DNA from: Verrucomicrobiaceae bacterium
GTDB lineage: Bacteria; Verrucomicrobiota; Verrucomicrobiia; Verrucomicrobiales; Verrucomicrobiaceae
Direction: 5' to 3'
Assembly: GCA_027489965.1 (NCBI GenBank)
Contig: JAIXZA010000137.1
Location: 1 to 64,000, forward strand
Length of the DNA stretch: 64,000 nt
The notes beneath the pieces were generated by a model that was not told the origin of the DNA, made no database searches, and saw nothing but the letters and a program-made list of their open reading frames with translations. The position numbers and the translations under genes were made by a program. Positions within the stretch are counted from its first letter, which is position 1. Each line of letters begins with the position of its first letter. Below, piece by piece: positions 16,462 through 22,883 of this stretch.

Positions 16462-16728
16462 TCAGCAATTCAAATTTCGCGCACGGTTCGCCGGTCGCAA
16501 TCGCATATTCTTGATATTCTGCCCGAAGATTATGAACGGTTCAATGAAGCCATCCTTGGTTTCGCGGACATAGTATCCGATGATTCCGTCCTCGGTCTTC
16601 ACAAAAACCTGGGCAAAGTCTTCAGGGCGAAAGCGGATTCGGACCTTTCCTTCTGGAAAGCCTCGAAGCTTTTCGGGCGACACGCCTTCCGTGATCCCGA
16701 AGGCAATGTTGCTGCCAAAGATCGCCAT
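16462..16728 (-). CDS. Small protein, unknown, next to tRNA-like element
   Basis: About 88 residues from MAIFGSNIAFGITEG. I prefer this start to 16800 because its ATG overlaps the upstream TAA (TAATG). Contains RIRFRPEDFAQVFVKTEDG and FIEPFIIFGQNIKN, an alpha/beta pattern, with no membrane segment. The stop abuts the tRNA-like element. No family is recognised. Confidence 0.6.
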   Translation of the reverse strand: MAIFGSNIAFGITEGVSPEKLRGFPEGKVRIRFRPEDFAQVFVKTEDGIIGYYVRETKDGFIEPFIIFGQNIKNMRLRPANRARNLNC

Positions 16729-16979
16729 TAGCTTGCCTTTCGACGTTGAGCCTTTGGAAGGTGTCTCGGGATTTTGTCGGCATACCTGCTGCGGGCGCAA
16801 CGACGGCTCCTTCCAGAAATCCGGAAGATCGGAGTCAGACCGTATTTCTCCGGCTCGAATCGAACGGAGTTCTTGGCTGCTTTCCGCTGGTGCTTCTGCC
16901 TGAGTAGGGAAGAGATGATTCTGGCTCCAAGTGATTTCGTTGCAGGGGCGTCTTTCATGGGTTGGTTTTTGTTTTGCAT
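16728..16979 (-). CDS. Small basic protein, unknown
   Basis: 83 residues, strongly basic (KNSVRFEPEKYG, SGRSRRCARSRYADK), possibly nucleic-acid binding. It is preceded at 7 bp by a strong copy of the C/A-rich leader motif and coupled to the next gene by TAATG. No family is recognised. Confidence 0.55.
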   Translation of the reverse strand: MQNKNQPMKDAPATKSLGARIISSLLRQKHQRKAAKNSVRFEPEKYGLTPIFRISGRSRRCARSRYADKIPRHLPKAQRRKAS

Positions 16980-16986
16980 GGGATCT

Positions 16987-17006
16987 TGTGTCGGGGTGTG
17001 TCGTGG
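16987..17006 (-). promoter_or_regulatory. C/A-rich leader motif
   Basis: Sense strand CCACGACACACCCCGACACA, 7 bp before the ATG of the gene at 16728..16979. It fills the gap after the 17016 stop codon. Confidence 0.6.
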
Positions 17007-17015
17007 ATTTTTTCC

Positions 17016-17723
17016 TCAGAGGACTTCGCGGGCTTTGAGCCAGTCGCGGACGGGCGCAAGGATGGATTCCATTTCGTTGCTCTCGGCTTCTGTCCAGTCT
17101 CGGGAGTCATGGACGAACCCGATCACGAACTTGTTGGCCTGACCGAAAATGGTTTGCTTGGGCTTGTCCCCGGGTTCTGTTTGGTGATCCTTGTTTTCGT
17201 CGCGAAGGCGATGGCGAAGCTGGCGAGTGGTTAGACCCTTCTCTTCGATCTCGCGAATCCAGATCGGAATGTGTGACTCACTCACCTGGGCGCTGAGTAA
17301 TTCGATTCCGTGGTTCAGAGTCAACTCGTCTGCGCGCACAGACGAGTTGATTTTACTCGCGACCCATTTGTAGTTCTTCAGCGTCGATACAGCGACCCCG
17401 AAGATGTTGCTCGCCAGCTCGTACACGCCGTTCGGCATCCGCTTGGAATAGACAGTATCCCGGTAGTTCCAATCGCCGTAGGCCAGCCAGTCACCGATGC
17501 ACCACTCGACGGACTTCTGCACATTCCGTAGGTAGTGACCAATGGATTTCCACTCTTCGAAATCGATGCCTTCGGCGAGGATCAAACCCGTGGGAGTGAT
17601 CTGCACTTTTTGAGGATCGAAAGATCCAACGGAGAAACTTCGCTGCGCATCGGCAGTAACTATCTCCATGGATTCAGTTGGTTTCTTCTGGGGCTCGGCA
17701 GGGGCGGCGGTTGTATTTGGCAT
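17016..17723 (-). CDS. WWxGDW-family putative regulator
   Basis: 235 residues. It has the pattern of a widespread, uncharacterised DNA-binding-like family: a WKSIGHYLRNVQKSVEWCIGDWLAYGD helix pair (about 60-85), YELASNIFGVAVSTLKNYKWVASKI resembling a helix-turn-helix (about 100-125), LTLNHGIELLSAQVSE, and a TTRQLRHRLRD helix near 170. It overlaps the upstream twin-HTH gene by 50 bp, so the two are probably co-expressed. A role in phage gene control or partition is possible; it lacks a ParB nuclease domain. Confidence 0.7.
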   Translation of the reverse strand: MPNTTAAPAEPQKKPTESMEIVTADAQRSFSVGSFDPQKVQITPTGLILAEGIDFEEWKSIGHYLRNVQKSVEWCIGDWLAYGDWNYRDTVYSKRMPNGVYELASNIFGVAVSTLKNYKWVASKINSSVRADELTLNHGIELLSAQVSESHIPIWIREIEEKGLTTRQLRHRLRDENKDHQTEPGDKPKQTIFGQANKFVIGFVHDSRDWTEAESNEMESILAPVRDWLKAREVL

Positions 17724-18327
17724 AGGAAATTCGAGAGGCTTCGCTCTTGTTGTAGCGACACGCCGGCAAACGTAGGTCGAGCTGAACTTGCTGGACTCGC
17801 TTGGAAATCATCTGGGTTGTCAGACCGTGCTGACGGGCGATCTCGGCCATGGTCACGCCGCCGATCTGCTCGCCGTTCATGGCTATGAAAAGGCAGTCCA
17901 CGGTCAACCTGGCTCGGGATCCGTATCGGACGTAGCGGAGAATTCTCAAGATGAACTCGCGATCATCGACGTTGAGCTTTCGAAAGAGATCGTCGCCGAT
18001 CAACAGCCGGAATTTCAGCAGACGCTTGCGGATGGCTTCGATGCTCATGCCGAACTTTCGGCCGACATCAGCAAGCGTTTCCAATCCCATAAGAACGAAA
18101 AGAGAATCCAGAGCGACCCGGCTACGGCTGTCCTCGCGGATGTAGATCAATGCCTGGGTGCAGAACTCGGCTCGTGGCGACCGTTCAAGCGTCCGATGCT
18201 CGCTGATCTGGACTTCATCCAGACCCGACAGATGCTCATCGATCAGGTCGTAATCAAACCCCTCGGATGCTCGATCGTCGTTTTCCAAGTTCGGGGTGTA
18301 GCCGTCGAATCGCTGCGATGGAATCAT
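17674..18327 (-). CDS. Twin helix-turn-helix regulator
   Basis: About 217 residues from MIPSQRFDGYTP; the track's TTG start three codons earlier is less likely. Two sigma-region-4-like HTH units are visible: TLADVGRKFGMSIEAIRKRL (about 90-110) and TMAEIARQHGLTTQMISKRV (about 165-185). It is transcribed leftwards from a divergent control region holding a leader motif, the palindromic operator and a promoter-like block, directly opposite the first early gene. It could be a late-gene activator or an early/late switch protein. Confidence 0.75.
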   Translation of the reverse strand: MIPSQRFDGYTPNLENDDRASEGFDYDLIDEHLSGLDEVQISEHRTLERSPRAEFCTQALIYIREDSRSRVALDSLFVLMGLETLADVGRKFGMSIEAIRKRLLKFRLLIGDDLFRKLNVDDREFILRILRYVRYGSRARLTVDCLFIAMNGEQIGGVTMAEIARQHGLTTQMISKRVQQVQLDLRLPACRYNKSEASRISYAKYNRRPCRAPEETN

Positions 18328-18380
18328 GGTGACCAAGATCTTGTGGTATTACTCCCACTGCGCTACCAGCGCAAGCGTTT

Positions 18381-18397
18381 TGTGTCGGGGTGTGTAA
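18381..18397 (-). promoter_or_regulatory. C/A-rich leader motif before twin-HTH gene
   Basis: Sense strand TTACACACCCCGACACA, about 53 bp before the ATG of the twin-HTH regulator, in the divergent early/late control region. Confidence 0.55.
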
Positions 18398-18420
18398 TGC
18401 CTTCGCCACTTCCATCCTTC

Positions 18421-18438
18421 CATTCTTACGTAAGAATG
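18421..18438. promoter_or_regulatory. Palindromic operator, copy 1
   Basis: Perfect 18-bp palindrome CATTCTTACGTAAGAATG in the divergent region, sharing its last base with the promoter-like block that drives the rightward genes. Typical placement for a repressor site. Confidence 0.75.
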
Positions 18439-18470
18439 AATCCGTAACGCCCCACTCCCCTACTATTCGG
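18438..18470 (+). promoter_or_regulatory. Promoter-like block, copy 1
   Basis: GAATCCGTAACGC followed by CCCACTCCCCTACTAT; copies occur at 19964, 20240 and 23894. The variable TA-rich end resembles a -10 box (TACTAT). It lies about 50 bp upstream of the first early gene. Confidence 0.55.
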
Positions 18471-18517
18471 ACGGACCAGCCAACCGAGTTGCGTCCAGAA
18501 ATAAAACCAACCACACT

Positions 18518-18952
18518 ATGATGAAACCAATCACCCCAATGAGCCACCCAGATTACGATCCGGAAACGCCGTTCGAAAAGCTGCCTCCCGAGATCCAAAA
18601 GAAAATCCTTGATGAGACGTTCGATCTCGACCGGCTCCGGCGCTACATCGACGGAGACATTGAAGAAACCCTGCGCGTCCTCGAGGGCATTCCCAGGGCA
18701 ATCGACCTTCGCAAGATTCCCCGCGATCAATGGGAGAAATACATCACCTACGACGTGGTGATTCCTGCCGAACTCCAAAAATACATCGACGGCCAGGAGG
18801 AAGTCACAACGGAAGTCTGCGATCACGTCGAAAACTCGCTGACGGCTCACTACCTGGTCTTCCCTCCATATTGCATTTACTTCGACGGTCACGAACGGAC
18901 GGCCCAGCTATTAGAGCTTCCACCCAACACACCCACAAATCGCGGACGATAA
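18518..18952 (+). CDS. First early gene, unknown acidic protein
   Basis: 144 residues, acidic and mostly helical (FEKLPPEIQKKILDETFDLDRLRRYIDG), with no membrane segment. It is the first rightward gene after the divergent control region, so it is probably expressed immediately on infection or under repressor control. Immediate-early phage proteins are often host-takeover or anti-defence factors, but nothing in the sequence identifies it. The second Met (MKPITPMSH) is an equally good start. The minus-strand ORF 18254..18892 is a shadow. Confidence 0.75.
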   Translation: MMKPITPMSHPDYDPETPFEKLPPEIQKKILDETFDLDRLRRYIDGDIEETLRVLEGIPRAIDLRKIPRDQWEKYITYDVVIPAELQKYIDGQEEVTTEVCDHVENSLTAHYLVFPPYCIYFDGHERTAQLLELPPNTPTNRGR

Positions 18953-18985
18953 ATTTACTTATTCATAAATAAATCAATCGCCTTT

Positions 18986-19001
18986 GTTCTTACGTAAGAA
19001 C
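18986..19001. promoter_or_regulatory. Palindromic operator, copy 2
   Basis: GTTCTTACGTAAGAAC, perfect 16-bp palindrome 48 bp before the ATG of the 19050 gene, in an AT-rich gap with promoter-like TTGATACTTTGAATTGG close by. Confidence 0.7.
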
Positions 19002-19049
19002 GCAAAGATATCTTGCCTTTGCTAGTGGTTTTTGATACTTTGAATTGGT

Positions 19050-19886
19050 ATGAAAAACATAACGTCACAATTTGAAACTGAAATCCCGAAAACAAGCGAA
19101 ACGGCCAAACGCGATGGAATCCGCGAAGCTGATATTTTCACGCAAGAATTGCGTGAGGAGCAGGAGAGCAAATCCGCACTTGCGGCCGGAATCCGTTCGC
19201 GTTCGCAAATGGCGCGCTTGCCATTTGCGAAAATCCGCGGGATCGTTTGTTTTCGGATTCAGAATCCGAAACAAAAACAACTTCACACACCTTCAAAGTC
19301 TTCAATTCGCAATGCCAAGAATCGGAAATCGCTTTCATGGATTGAAATTGAAGATTGCCACAGTTTAACGGCAATCGCTTGTCACCGTCTCGGGATTGAT
19401 GAATCCGGTTTTCCTACGTTTGAACAATGGAAAGCGATTTTTCGCTTTGTTCGCTCGAATCTCGGAATCGATAGGAAATCGAAACGGGATCAAAACGTTG
19501 AGATTCTTTCCATGGATCCGGCATTACTGGCAACGATTGAAGTTTCGGAAATCCTATCAACTCCCGAGGAAATCGAAACGGGCCGGAAAAAACTGGCACC
19601 GATGGTTCGTGCAATGCATCGGGCACTTGTGGCGAGTTTCCAAGCTGACACTTCACGCAAGCGCAAGTCCCGATTCATTCAGGAAATCCGGTTTTTGCGT
19701 AGCTTGTCAGCGCGTAAAGGTGGAAACATCGAACGCGCAATGCCTTTCGCGAAAGGTGCAAGCGAATCATGTTTCCGGAAACGGTTTTTCGATTTCCGGA
19801 AATATCTTGAACGTGGCGAACGTGAGATTGAAAGGCGAGCAAACGCCTTACCAAGTGGAGAATTCAAATCTTTCGCTTGTCTCTGA
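19050..19886 (+). CDS. Unknown control-region protein, basic
   Basis: 278 residues, basic and rich in Arg, Lys, Ser, Ile and Phe, with an atypical base and codon style: AT-richer than its neighbours and full of GAAATCG and TTCCGGAA words. Readable parts are IEIEDCHSLTAIACHRLGIDESG (about 100-125), FEQWKAIFRFVRSNLGIDRKS and EEIETGRKKLAPMVRAMHRAL. It stands alone between an operator and a strong terminator. That suits a regulator such as a lysogeny repressor, but no HTH is convincing. Its composition suggests separate acquisition. Reading frame supported by length, promoter-side operator and terminator. Confidence 0.6.
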   Translation: MKNITSQFETEIPKTSETAKRDGIREADIFTQELREEQESKSALAAGIRSRSQMARLPFAKIRGIVCFRIQNPKQKQLHTPSKSSIRNAKNRKSLSWIEIEDCHSLTAIACHRLGIDESGFPTFEQWKAIFRFVRSNLGIDRKSKRDQNVEILSMDPALLATIEVSEILSTPEEIETGRKKLAPMVRAMHRALVASFQADTSRKRKSRFIQEIRFLRSLSARKGGNIERAMPFAKGASESCFRKRFFDFRKYLERGEREIERRANALPSGEFKSFACL

Positions 19887-19906
19887 TAGGTAGGGCATCG
19901 AACAAG

Positions 19907-19937
19907 AAAAGGCGAACGCGAAAAGCGTTCGCCTTTT
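19907..19937 (+). terminator. Strong intrinsic terminator
   Basis: AAAAGGCGAACGC/GCGTTCGCCTTTTT stem with a GAAAA loop, about 20 bp after the 19050 stop. The A-run on the other side makes it potentially bidirectional. Confidence 0.9.
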
Positions 19938-19963
19938 TCGTTTTCCGGATCGCTCATTCACGG

Positions 19964-20014
19964 TTTGAATCGTTCGCGAATCCGTAACGCTTCAATCCCC
20001 TATATTGTGAAGAG
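19964..20014 (+). promoter_or_regulatory. Promoter-like block, copy 2 (near-identical to copy 3)
   Basis: The first 37 bp, which contain GAATCCGTAACGC, are identical to 20240..20276; the following eight bases differ (TATATTGT against TAGTATAT) and GAAGAG then recurs. The TATATT is -10-like. Confidence 0.65.
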
Positions 20015-20200
20015 ATTCGATGCGAACGCTTGCACGTTTCAACCCGTGAAAAGCGTCTTTTCAATTCGATGGATTTTTCCACGTTCGGCGACTCCTTTTC
20101 GAAGGAAGTAGCGGGCACGTCTGAAAACGATTGCAAGCGTTCGCGTCGGATCTCTTTTTCATAAGTGCCGTTCATAGTTTGAACGCTTCACTTGCGTTAT

Positions 20201-20218
20201 CATTCTTACGTAAGAATG
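20201..20218. promoter_or_regulatory. Palindromic operator, copy 3
   Basis: CATTCTTACGTAAGAATG, identical to copies 1 and 4, about 20 bp upstream of promoter-like copy 3. Confidence 0.75.
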
Positions 20219-20239
20219 ACAACGCGAACGCAAAACGGT

Positions 20240-20290
20240 TTTGAATCGTTCGCGAATCCGTAACGCTTCAATCCCCTAGTATATGAAGAG
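20240..20290 (+). promoter_or_regulatory. Promoter-like block, copy 3
   Basis: Near-duplicate of 19964..20014. It ends 41 bp before the ATG of the 20332 gene, so it is the likely promoter of that gene. Confidence 0.65.
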
Positions 20291-20331
20291 AACGCGAACG
20301 CGTTTTCCGAAAATTCAACCTTCAAATTCCT

Positions 20332-21162
20332 ATGGCTACAAAAACGACACGTAAGAAAATCGAAACGGAACCAATCATGCAATCGTCTGAGATTGTCGCG
20401 ATGGACAAAAAGCAGATCATCGCGACTTTCGCTGACCGCGACCGCACGCTCCGCCGTGCATTCTCGGAGCTTGGCAAGCTCTACTCGTTCCTCGCATCCT
20501 CGCTGAAATACGGTGAGACTGTCACCGTCCTTCTCACAAAGGCGGGCGTCCGTCTCGGGACCATCAGCAATGCCAGCTATGCCGCGGAAGCGTTCAACTT
20601 GGTTCGCTCTGAGCACATCACAGAGGCGGAATATGACCGGCTGACCTTCAACGACTGCCGTGCAATCCGCAAATGCCGCGACCTGGGCGTTGCGAAACTT
20701 GTCGGCATCCTGAAATCCGAGACCTATTCCGAGGATCTCGCCAGCTTTGCCGAACACGGCATGAGCGCGGCCGATTATGCTGCCAAGCAGGAAATGCTCG
20801 CCGCGATCGAAGCGAGCAAGCCCCCGGTTGCATCCGTTGCTCCCGAGACGCCGGCACCCACGGAGACGCCAGCTTCGACTGACACACCAGCTCCCGTGGC
20901 ACCTGTCACCACGGAGGCACCAGCTCCGACTGAGGCACCGGCTACTCCCGAGACGCCTGCCACGACTGAGACGCCTATTGCTCCCGAGACACCGGCCCCG
21001 GCGAACGTCACGCCGATCCTCTCGGTGCAAGGGGAAACGGAAAAACTCATGGCCGCGATGGCGATCGTGGATTCCTTGGAAAAAGCGCTCTCGGATCTTG
21101 CAAATCCGGCACCAGTCATCGAACGCATCCGCGTCATGCTTGGCATGAAAAAAGCGGCCTAG
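20332..21162 (+). CDS. Unknown protein with long Pro/Thr/Ala-rich linker
   Basis: 276 residues in three parts: a helical N-terminal domain (about 1-160; KKQIIATFADRDRTLRRAFSE and ITEAEYDRLTFNDCRAI), a low-complexity linker of repeated APTETPA/TPETPAT units (about 170-230), and a short C-terminal helix pair (EKLMAAMAIVDSLEKALSDL). The linker looks recently expanded and may vary in length between relatives. It is a stand-alone transcription unit: duplicated promoter blocks and an operator upstream, a strong terminator downstream. That implies high regulated expression. Function unknown. The minus-strand ORF 20206..21030 is a shadow. Confidence 0.8.
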   Translation: MATKTTRKKIETEPIMQSSEIVAMDKKQIIATFADRDRTLRRAFSELGKLYSFLASSLKYGETVTVLLTKAGVRLGTISNASYAAEAFNLVRSEHITEAEYDRLTFNDCRAIRKCRDLGVAKLVGILKSETYSEDLASFAEHGMSAADYAAKQEMLAAIEASKPPVASVAPETPAPTETPASTDTPAPVAPVTTEAPAPTEAPATPETPATTETPIAPETPAPANVTPILSVQGETEKLMAAMAIVDSLEKALSDLANPAPVIERIRVMLGMKKAA

Positions 21163-21185
21163 TTCATCCTCTGTTCATACCTCGC

Positions 21186-21222
21186 AAGGGCGAGCGTCAT
21201 TCGTGACGCTCGCCCTTTTTTT
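21186..21222 (+). terminator. Strong intrinsic terminator
   Basis: 14-bp stem AAGGGCGAGCGTCA/TGACGCTCGCCCTT with a TTCG tetraloop and a run of T, 24 bp after the 20332 stop. Confidence 0.93.
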
Positions 21223-21268
21223 GTAAACCTCGCGCGCCGTCCGTGGCGCGTGGGTGAAATCCAACCTT

Positions 21269-21286
21269 CATTCTTACGTAAGAATG
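21269..21286. promoter_or_regulatory. Palindromic operator, copy 4
   Basis: CATTCTTACGTAAGAATG, 20 bp before the GTG of the 58-residue gene at 21306. Confidence 0.75.
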
Positions 21287-21305
21287 AAACAACGAAAAAC
21301 CATCA

Positions 21306-21482
21306 GTGAAAGCAACGATCAACGGCAACAAACTCACGATTGAAATCGATCTCAAAACCCCTCGTCCATCATCAACTGGCAAGACACTCGTGGTAGCGAC
21401 CTCGGGCGGAAACCAGACCACGACGGCGACCGTCAACGGCAAGCCGGTGGTAATCGGTCTCAACGCTTACATCAAGCCGTGA
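21306..21482 (+). CDS. Small conserved phage protein (58 aa, GTG start)
   Basis: 58 residues starting VKATINGNKLTIEIDLKTP and ending KPVVIGLNAYIKP; too short for the ORF track. I recognise this as a common but uncharacterised small protein of environmental phages, a compact beta sheet with a PRPSSTGKTLVVATSGG core. It follows an operator copy and the terminator of the 20332 gene, so it starts its own unit and may be read together with the structured RNA just downstream. Confidence 0.8.
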   Translation: MKATINGNKLTIEIDLKTPRPSSTGKTLVVATSGGNQTTTATVNGKPVVIGLNAYIKP

Positions 21483-21487
21483 ACCCT

Positions 21488-21618
21488 CTGGTGTGGGCAA
21501 GCGAAGAGAAACGACCGCCTGGCATTTCCCGGGGGGGCACATTGGAAAGATCAGCGTCTAACGACGAAAGGGATAGCCTTTACTCCTAGCGACACTTGCC
21601 CACACCTCTCCTTTTTTC
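21488..21618 (+). ncRNA. Structured RNA candidate closed by a perfect 12-bp stem
   Basis: GGTGTGGGCAAG (21490-21501) pairs perfectly with CTTGCCCACACC (21595-21606), enclosing about 93 nt with hairpins CGTC-TAAC-GACG and AAAGG-GATAG-CCTTT plus a GC-rich segment around CCCGGGGGGGC. CTCTCCTTTTTTC follows, so the closing stem doubles as a terminator. It matches no riboswitch or phage RNA class that I recognise. It could be a small RNA, a riboswitch-like leader or an attenuator for the downstream small genes. Confidence 0.6.
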
Positions 21619-21620
21619 TT

Positions 21621-21833
21621 ATGACCCGACGCCTCGCGGGATGCGCGTTCCCGCTCACAGATTCGTGCGCTAAGGTATTTGTGCCTCATCCCGCGAGGAT
21701 GGCTCTCCAAGCCGTCCTTAGCGAACGGGTGTGCCAGTTTTTCCAACTTCGGAATGCACCCGACAAAAACACCCGCCGCTTTGCCCGCCAAAGCGTGCGC
21801 TACTTCATCAACATCCTCCGTCAAATCGCATGA
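21621..21833 (+). CDS. Doubtful 70-aa ORF over structured DNA
   Basis: MTRRLAGCAFPLTDSCAKVF..., 70 residues. In favour: its TGA overlaps the ATG of the next gene (ATGA), the coupling used throughout this block. Against: it lies over nested inverted repeats, has no recognisable domain and has an Arg/Cys/Ala-rich content typical of chance translation. I rate coding and RNA explanations about equally. Confidence 0.35.
   Translation: MTRRLAGCAFPLTDSCAKVFVPHPARMALQAVLSERVCQFFQLRNAPDKNTRRFARQSVRYFINILRQIA
21632..21725 (+). ncRNA. Second structured element with alternative pairings
   Basis: CCTCGCGGGATG (21632-21643) is the exact complement of CATCCCGCGAGG (21687-21698). CGCTAAGG (21668-21675) pairs with CCTTAGCG (21716-21723). 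The 21687 segment can instead fold on itself (CATCC-CGCGA-GGATG). Mutually exclusive or pseudoknotted pairings of this kind suggest a regulatory RNA or attenuator right after the first RNA candidate. Confidence 0.45.
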
Positions 21834-22054
21834 GCAAACTCGCCGAAGAACCCACGTTGACCGTAACCACAAGAGGCGGTCACCAGTTCACAGTCACCGA
21901 AGCGCAAAAAACCGCTTTAGACAAACTTGTGGAACGCGCTCCATCCAACTCCGTCGAAATTCTCGGGCCGGAACTCATGGGCGACGGATGCCTCATCATT
22001 CGATTCTGCGGCATGATCATCGGCATCGAAACCGATGGCTACACGCACTCCTAA
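21830..22054 (+). CDS. Small protein, unknown
   Basis: 74 residues from MSKLAEEPTLTVTTRGG; the longer track ORF (21731) adds an implausible N-terminus. Beta strand, helix, then a beta hairpin ending CGMIIGIETDGYT. Start overlaps the upstream TGA. No family is recognised. It opens a run of very closely packed small genes. Confidence 0.65.
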   Translation: MSKLAEEPTLTVTTRGGHQFTVTEAQKTALDKLVERAPSNSVEILGPELMGDGCLIIRFCGMIIGIETDGYTHS

Positions 22055-22058
22055 ATCC

Positions 22059-22592
22059 ATGAGCACTACCAACCCGCCTGCCGTCCACGAATGGACCGGC
22101 CCAACCGGTGTGAAATTTCGCTACGTTCGCGAGCCGTCAGGCACTTACTACCACGACACCGTGCCTCGTCCTGTTATCAATGCATTGGAGCTTCTTCGCG
22201 TCACAAAAGAGCGGGTCCGCCTGTTTATCGGAGATTCCGAAACTGGCCGTTGCTGGTTAGATGAGTGGGACGTAACCGGAACCATCAGCCGCAGCATGGG
22301 ACCGATTAAGATCCCGATCCTGATCGCCAGCTCTCGAAGCCATGGCGGCGGTGCAATTCTTTGCGACTGCATCATCAAAATCATCGTGGATGGCCGTGAA
22401 ATCTACCGGCATCAGAACTTTCAGAACCCAAAGTTCCACGCCTTCCACGAAGGCACCTACCAAGAAAGCCCTTGGGCAGTCACCACGCAATGGCCGGAAG
22501 AACCGGAGCCATCCGTTCACGCCAGATTCAAAACCCAATCAGCCGCCACCCGATGGATCGACTTCATGGAAGGTCGCCGGATGGCAAAGTAA
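22059..22592 (+). CDS. Conserved phage protein, unknown
   Basis: 177 residues from MSTTNPPAVHEWTGPTG; a start at 22035 would overlap the previous gene by 20 bp. The central VTGTISRSMGPIKIPILIAS and GAILCDCIIKIIVDGREIYRHQN are a signature I recall from uncharacterised phage early proteins. No catalytic motif is seen. Confidence 0.7.
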   Translation: MSTTNPPAVHEWTGPTGVKFRYVREPSGTYYHDTVPRPVINALELLRVTKERVRLFIGDSETGRCWLDEWDVTGTISRSMGPIKIPILIASSRSHGGGAILCDCIIKIIVDGREIYRHQNFQNPKFHAFHEGTYQESPWAVTTQWPEEPEPSVHARFKTQSAATRWIDFMEGRRMAK

Positions 22593-22596
22593 TATC

Positions 22597-22833
22597 ATGA
22601 GCCATCCACCGACCCCCATCATCTACCGCACCGCCGAAGGCACCGAGCACGATGCCCTGCGCACGTCAGACGGAGAAATCCTCATCGACTGCCGCCGTGA
22701 CATCGCCAACTTGGTCCAGACACTCACCATCGCCACGCAGCCTGATTACAAGTTGCCTGACTCCATCGAGCCGACCCGTCGCGATGGAGTGAACCTAGAC
22801 CAACCTGCCTTTCTCAGAATTTCGCGCAATTAA
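22597..22833 (+). CDS. Small protein, unknown
   Basis: 78 residues from MSHPPTPIIYRTAEGTEHDA, 4 bp after the previous stop. No recognisable domain (ILIDCRRDIANLVQTLTIA helix in the middle). The track ORF 22342..22833 only adds an upstream shadow. Confidence 0.6.
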   Translation: MSHPPTPIIYRTAEGTEHDALRTSDGEILIDCRRDIANLVQTLTIATQPDYKLPDSIEPTRRDGVNLDQPAFLRISRN

Positions 22834-22846
22834 GAACTTGCGCACC

Positions 22847-22866
22847 CTTACACACCACGACACACT
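22847..22866 (+). promoter_or_regulatory. C/A-rich leader motif
   Basis: CCTTACACACCACGACACAC, 17 bp before the ATG at 22884, at the start of a new gene cluster. Confidence 0.6.
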
Positions 22867-22883
22867 CAACCCGCTGAACAGAT

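Larger units (their letters stand above)
19887..20331. other. 445-bp control region without a firm gene
   Basis: Holds the terminator of the 19050 gene, two copies of the promoter-like block, and one palindromic operator. Between the two promoter copies lie only very short ORFs: a 9-codon MRTLARFNP after the first copy and a 31-residue MDFSTFGDSFSKEVAG at 20069..20164. Either could be a leader peptide. The minus-strand ORF 19954..20175 lies over the repeats and looks spurious. Confidence 0.6.
21483..21829. other. 347-bp stretch dominated by RNA-like structure
   Basis: Contains a 12-bp-closed structured RNA candidate (21488-21618) ending in a T-run, then a second set of nested inverted repeats (21630-21725). 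Only one weak ORF (21621..21833) overlaps the second part. No promoter-like block or operator is visible inside it. Confidence 0.6.

Noticed and set aside
18254-18892. 212-aa minus-strand ORF
   Set aside because: Antisense to the first early gene and crosses the divergent control region; the plus-strand frame has better protein character.
20206-21030. 274-aa minus-strand ORF rich in Arg, Gly, Ser and Cys
   Set aside because: Antisense of the TPETPA repeat region; low-complexity translation and no start context.
21488-21618. Retron msr-msd, because the RNA candidate is closed by a 12-bp inverted repeat
   Set aside because: No reverse transcriptase gene is present anywhere nearby and the internal hairpins lack a long msd stem.
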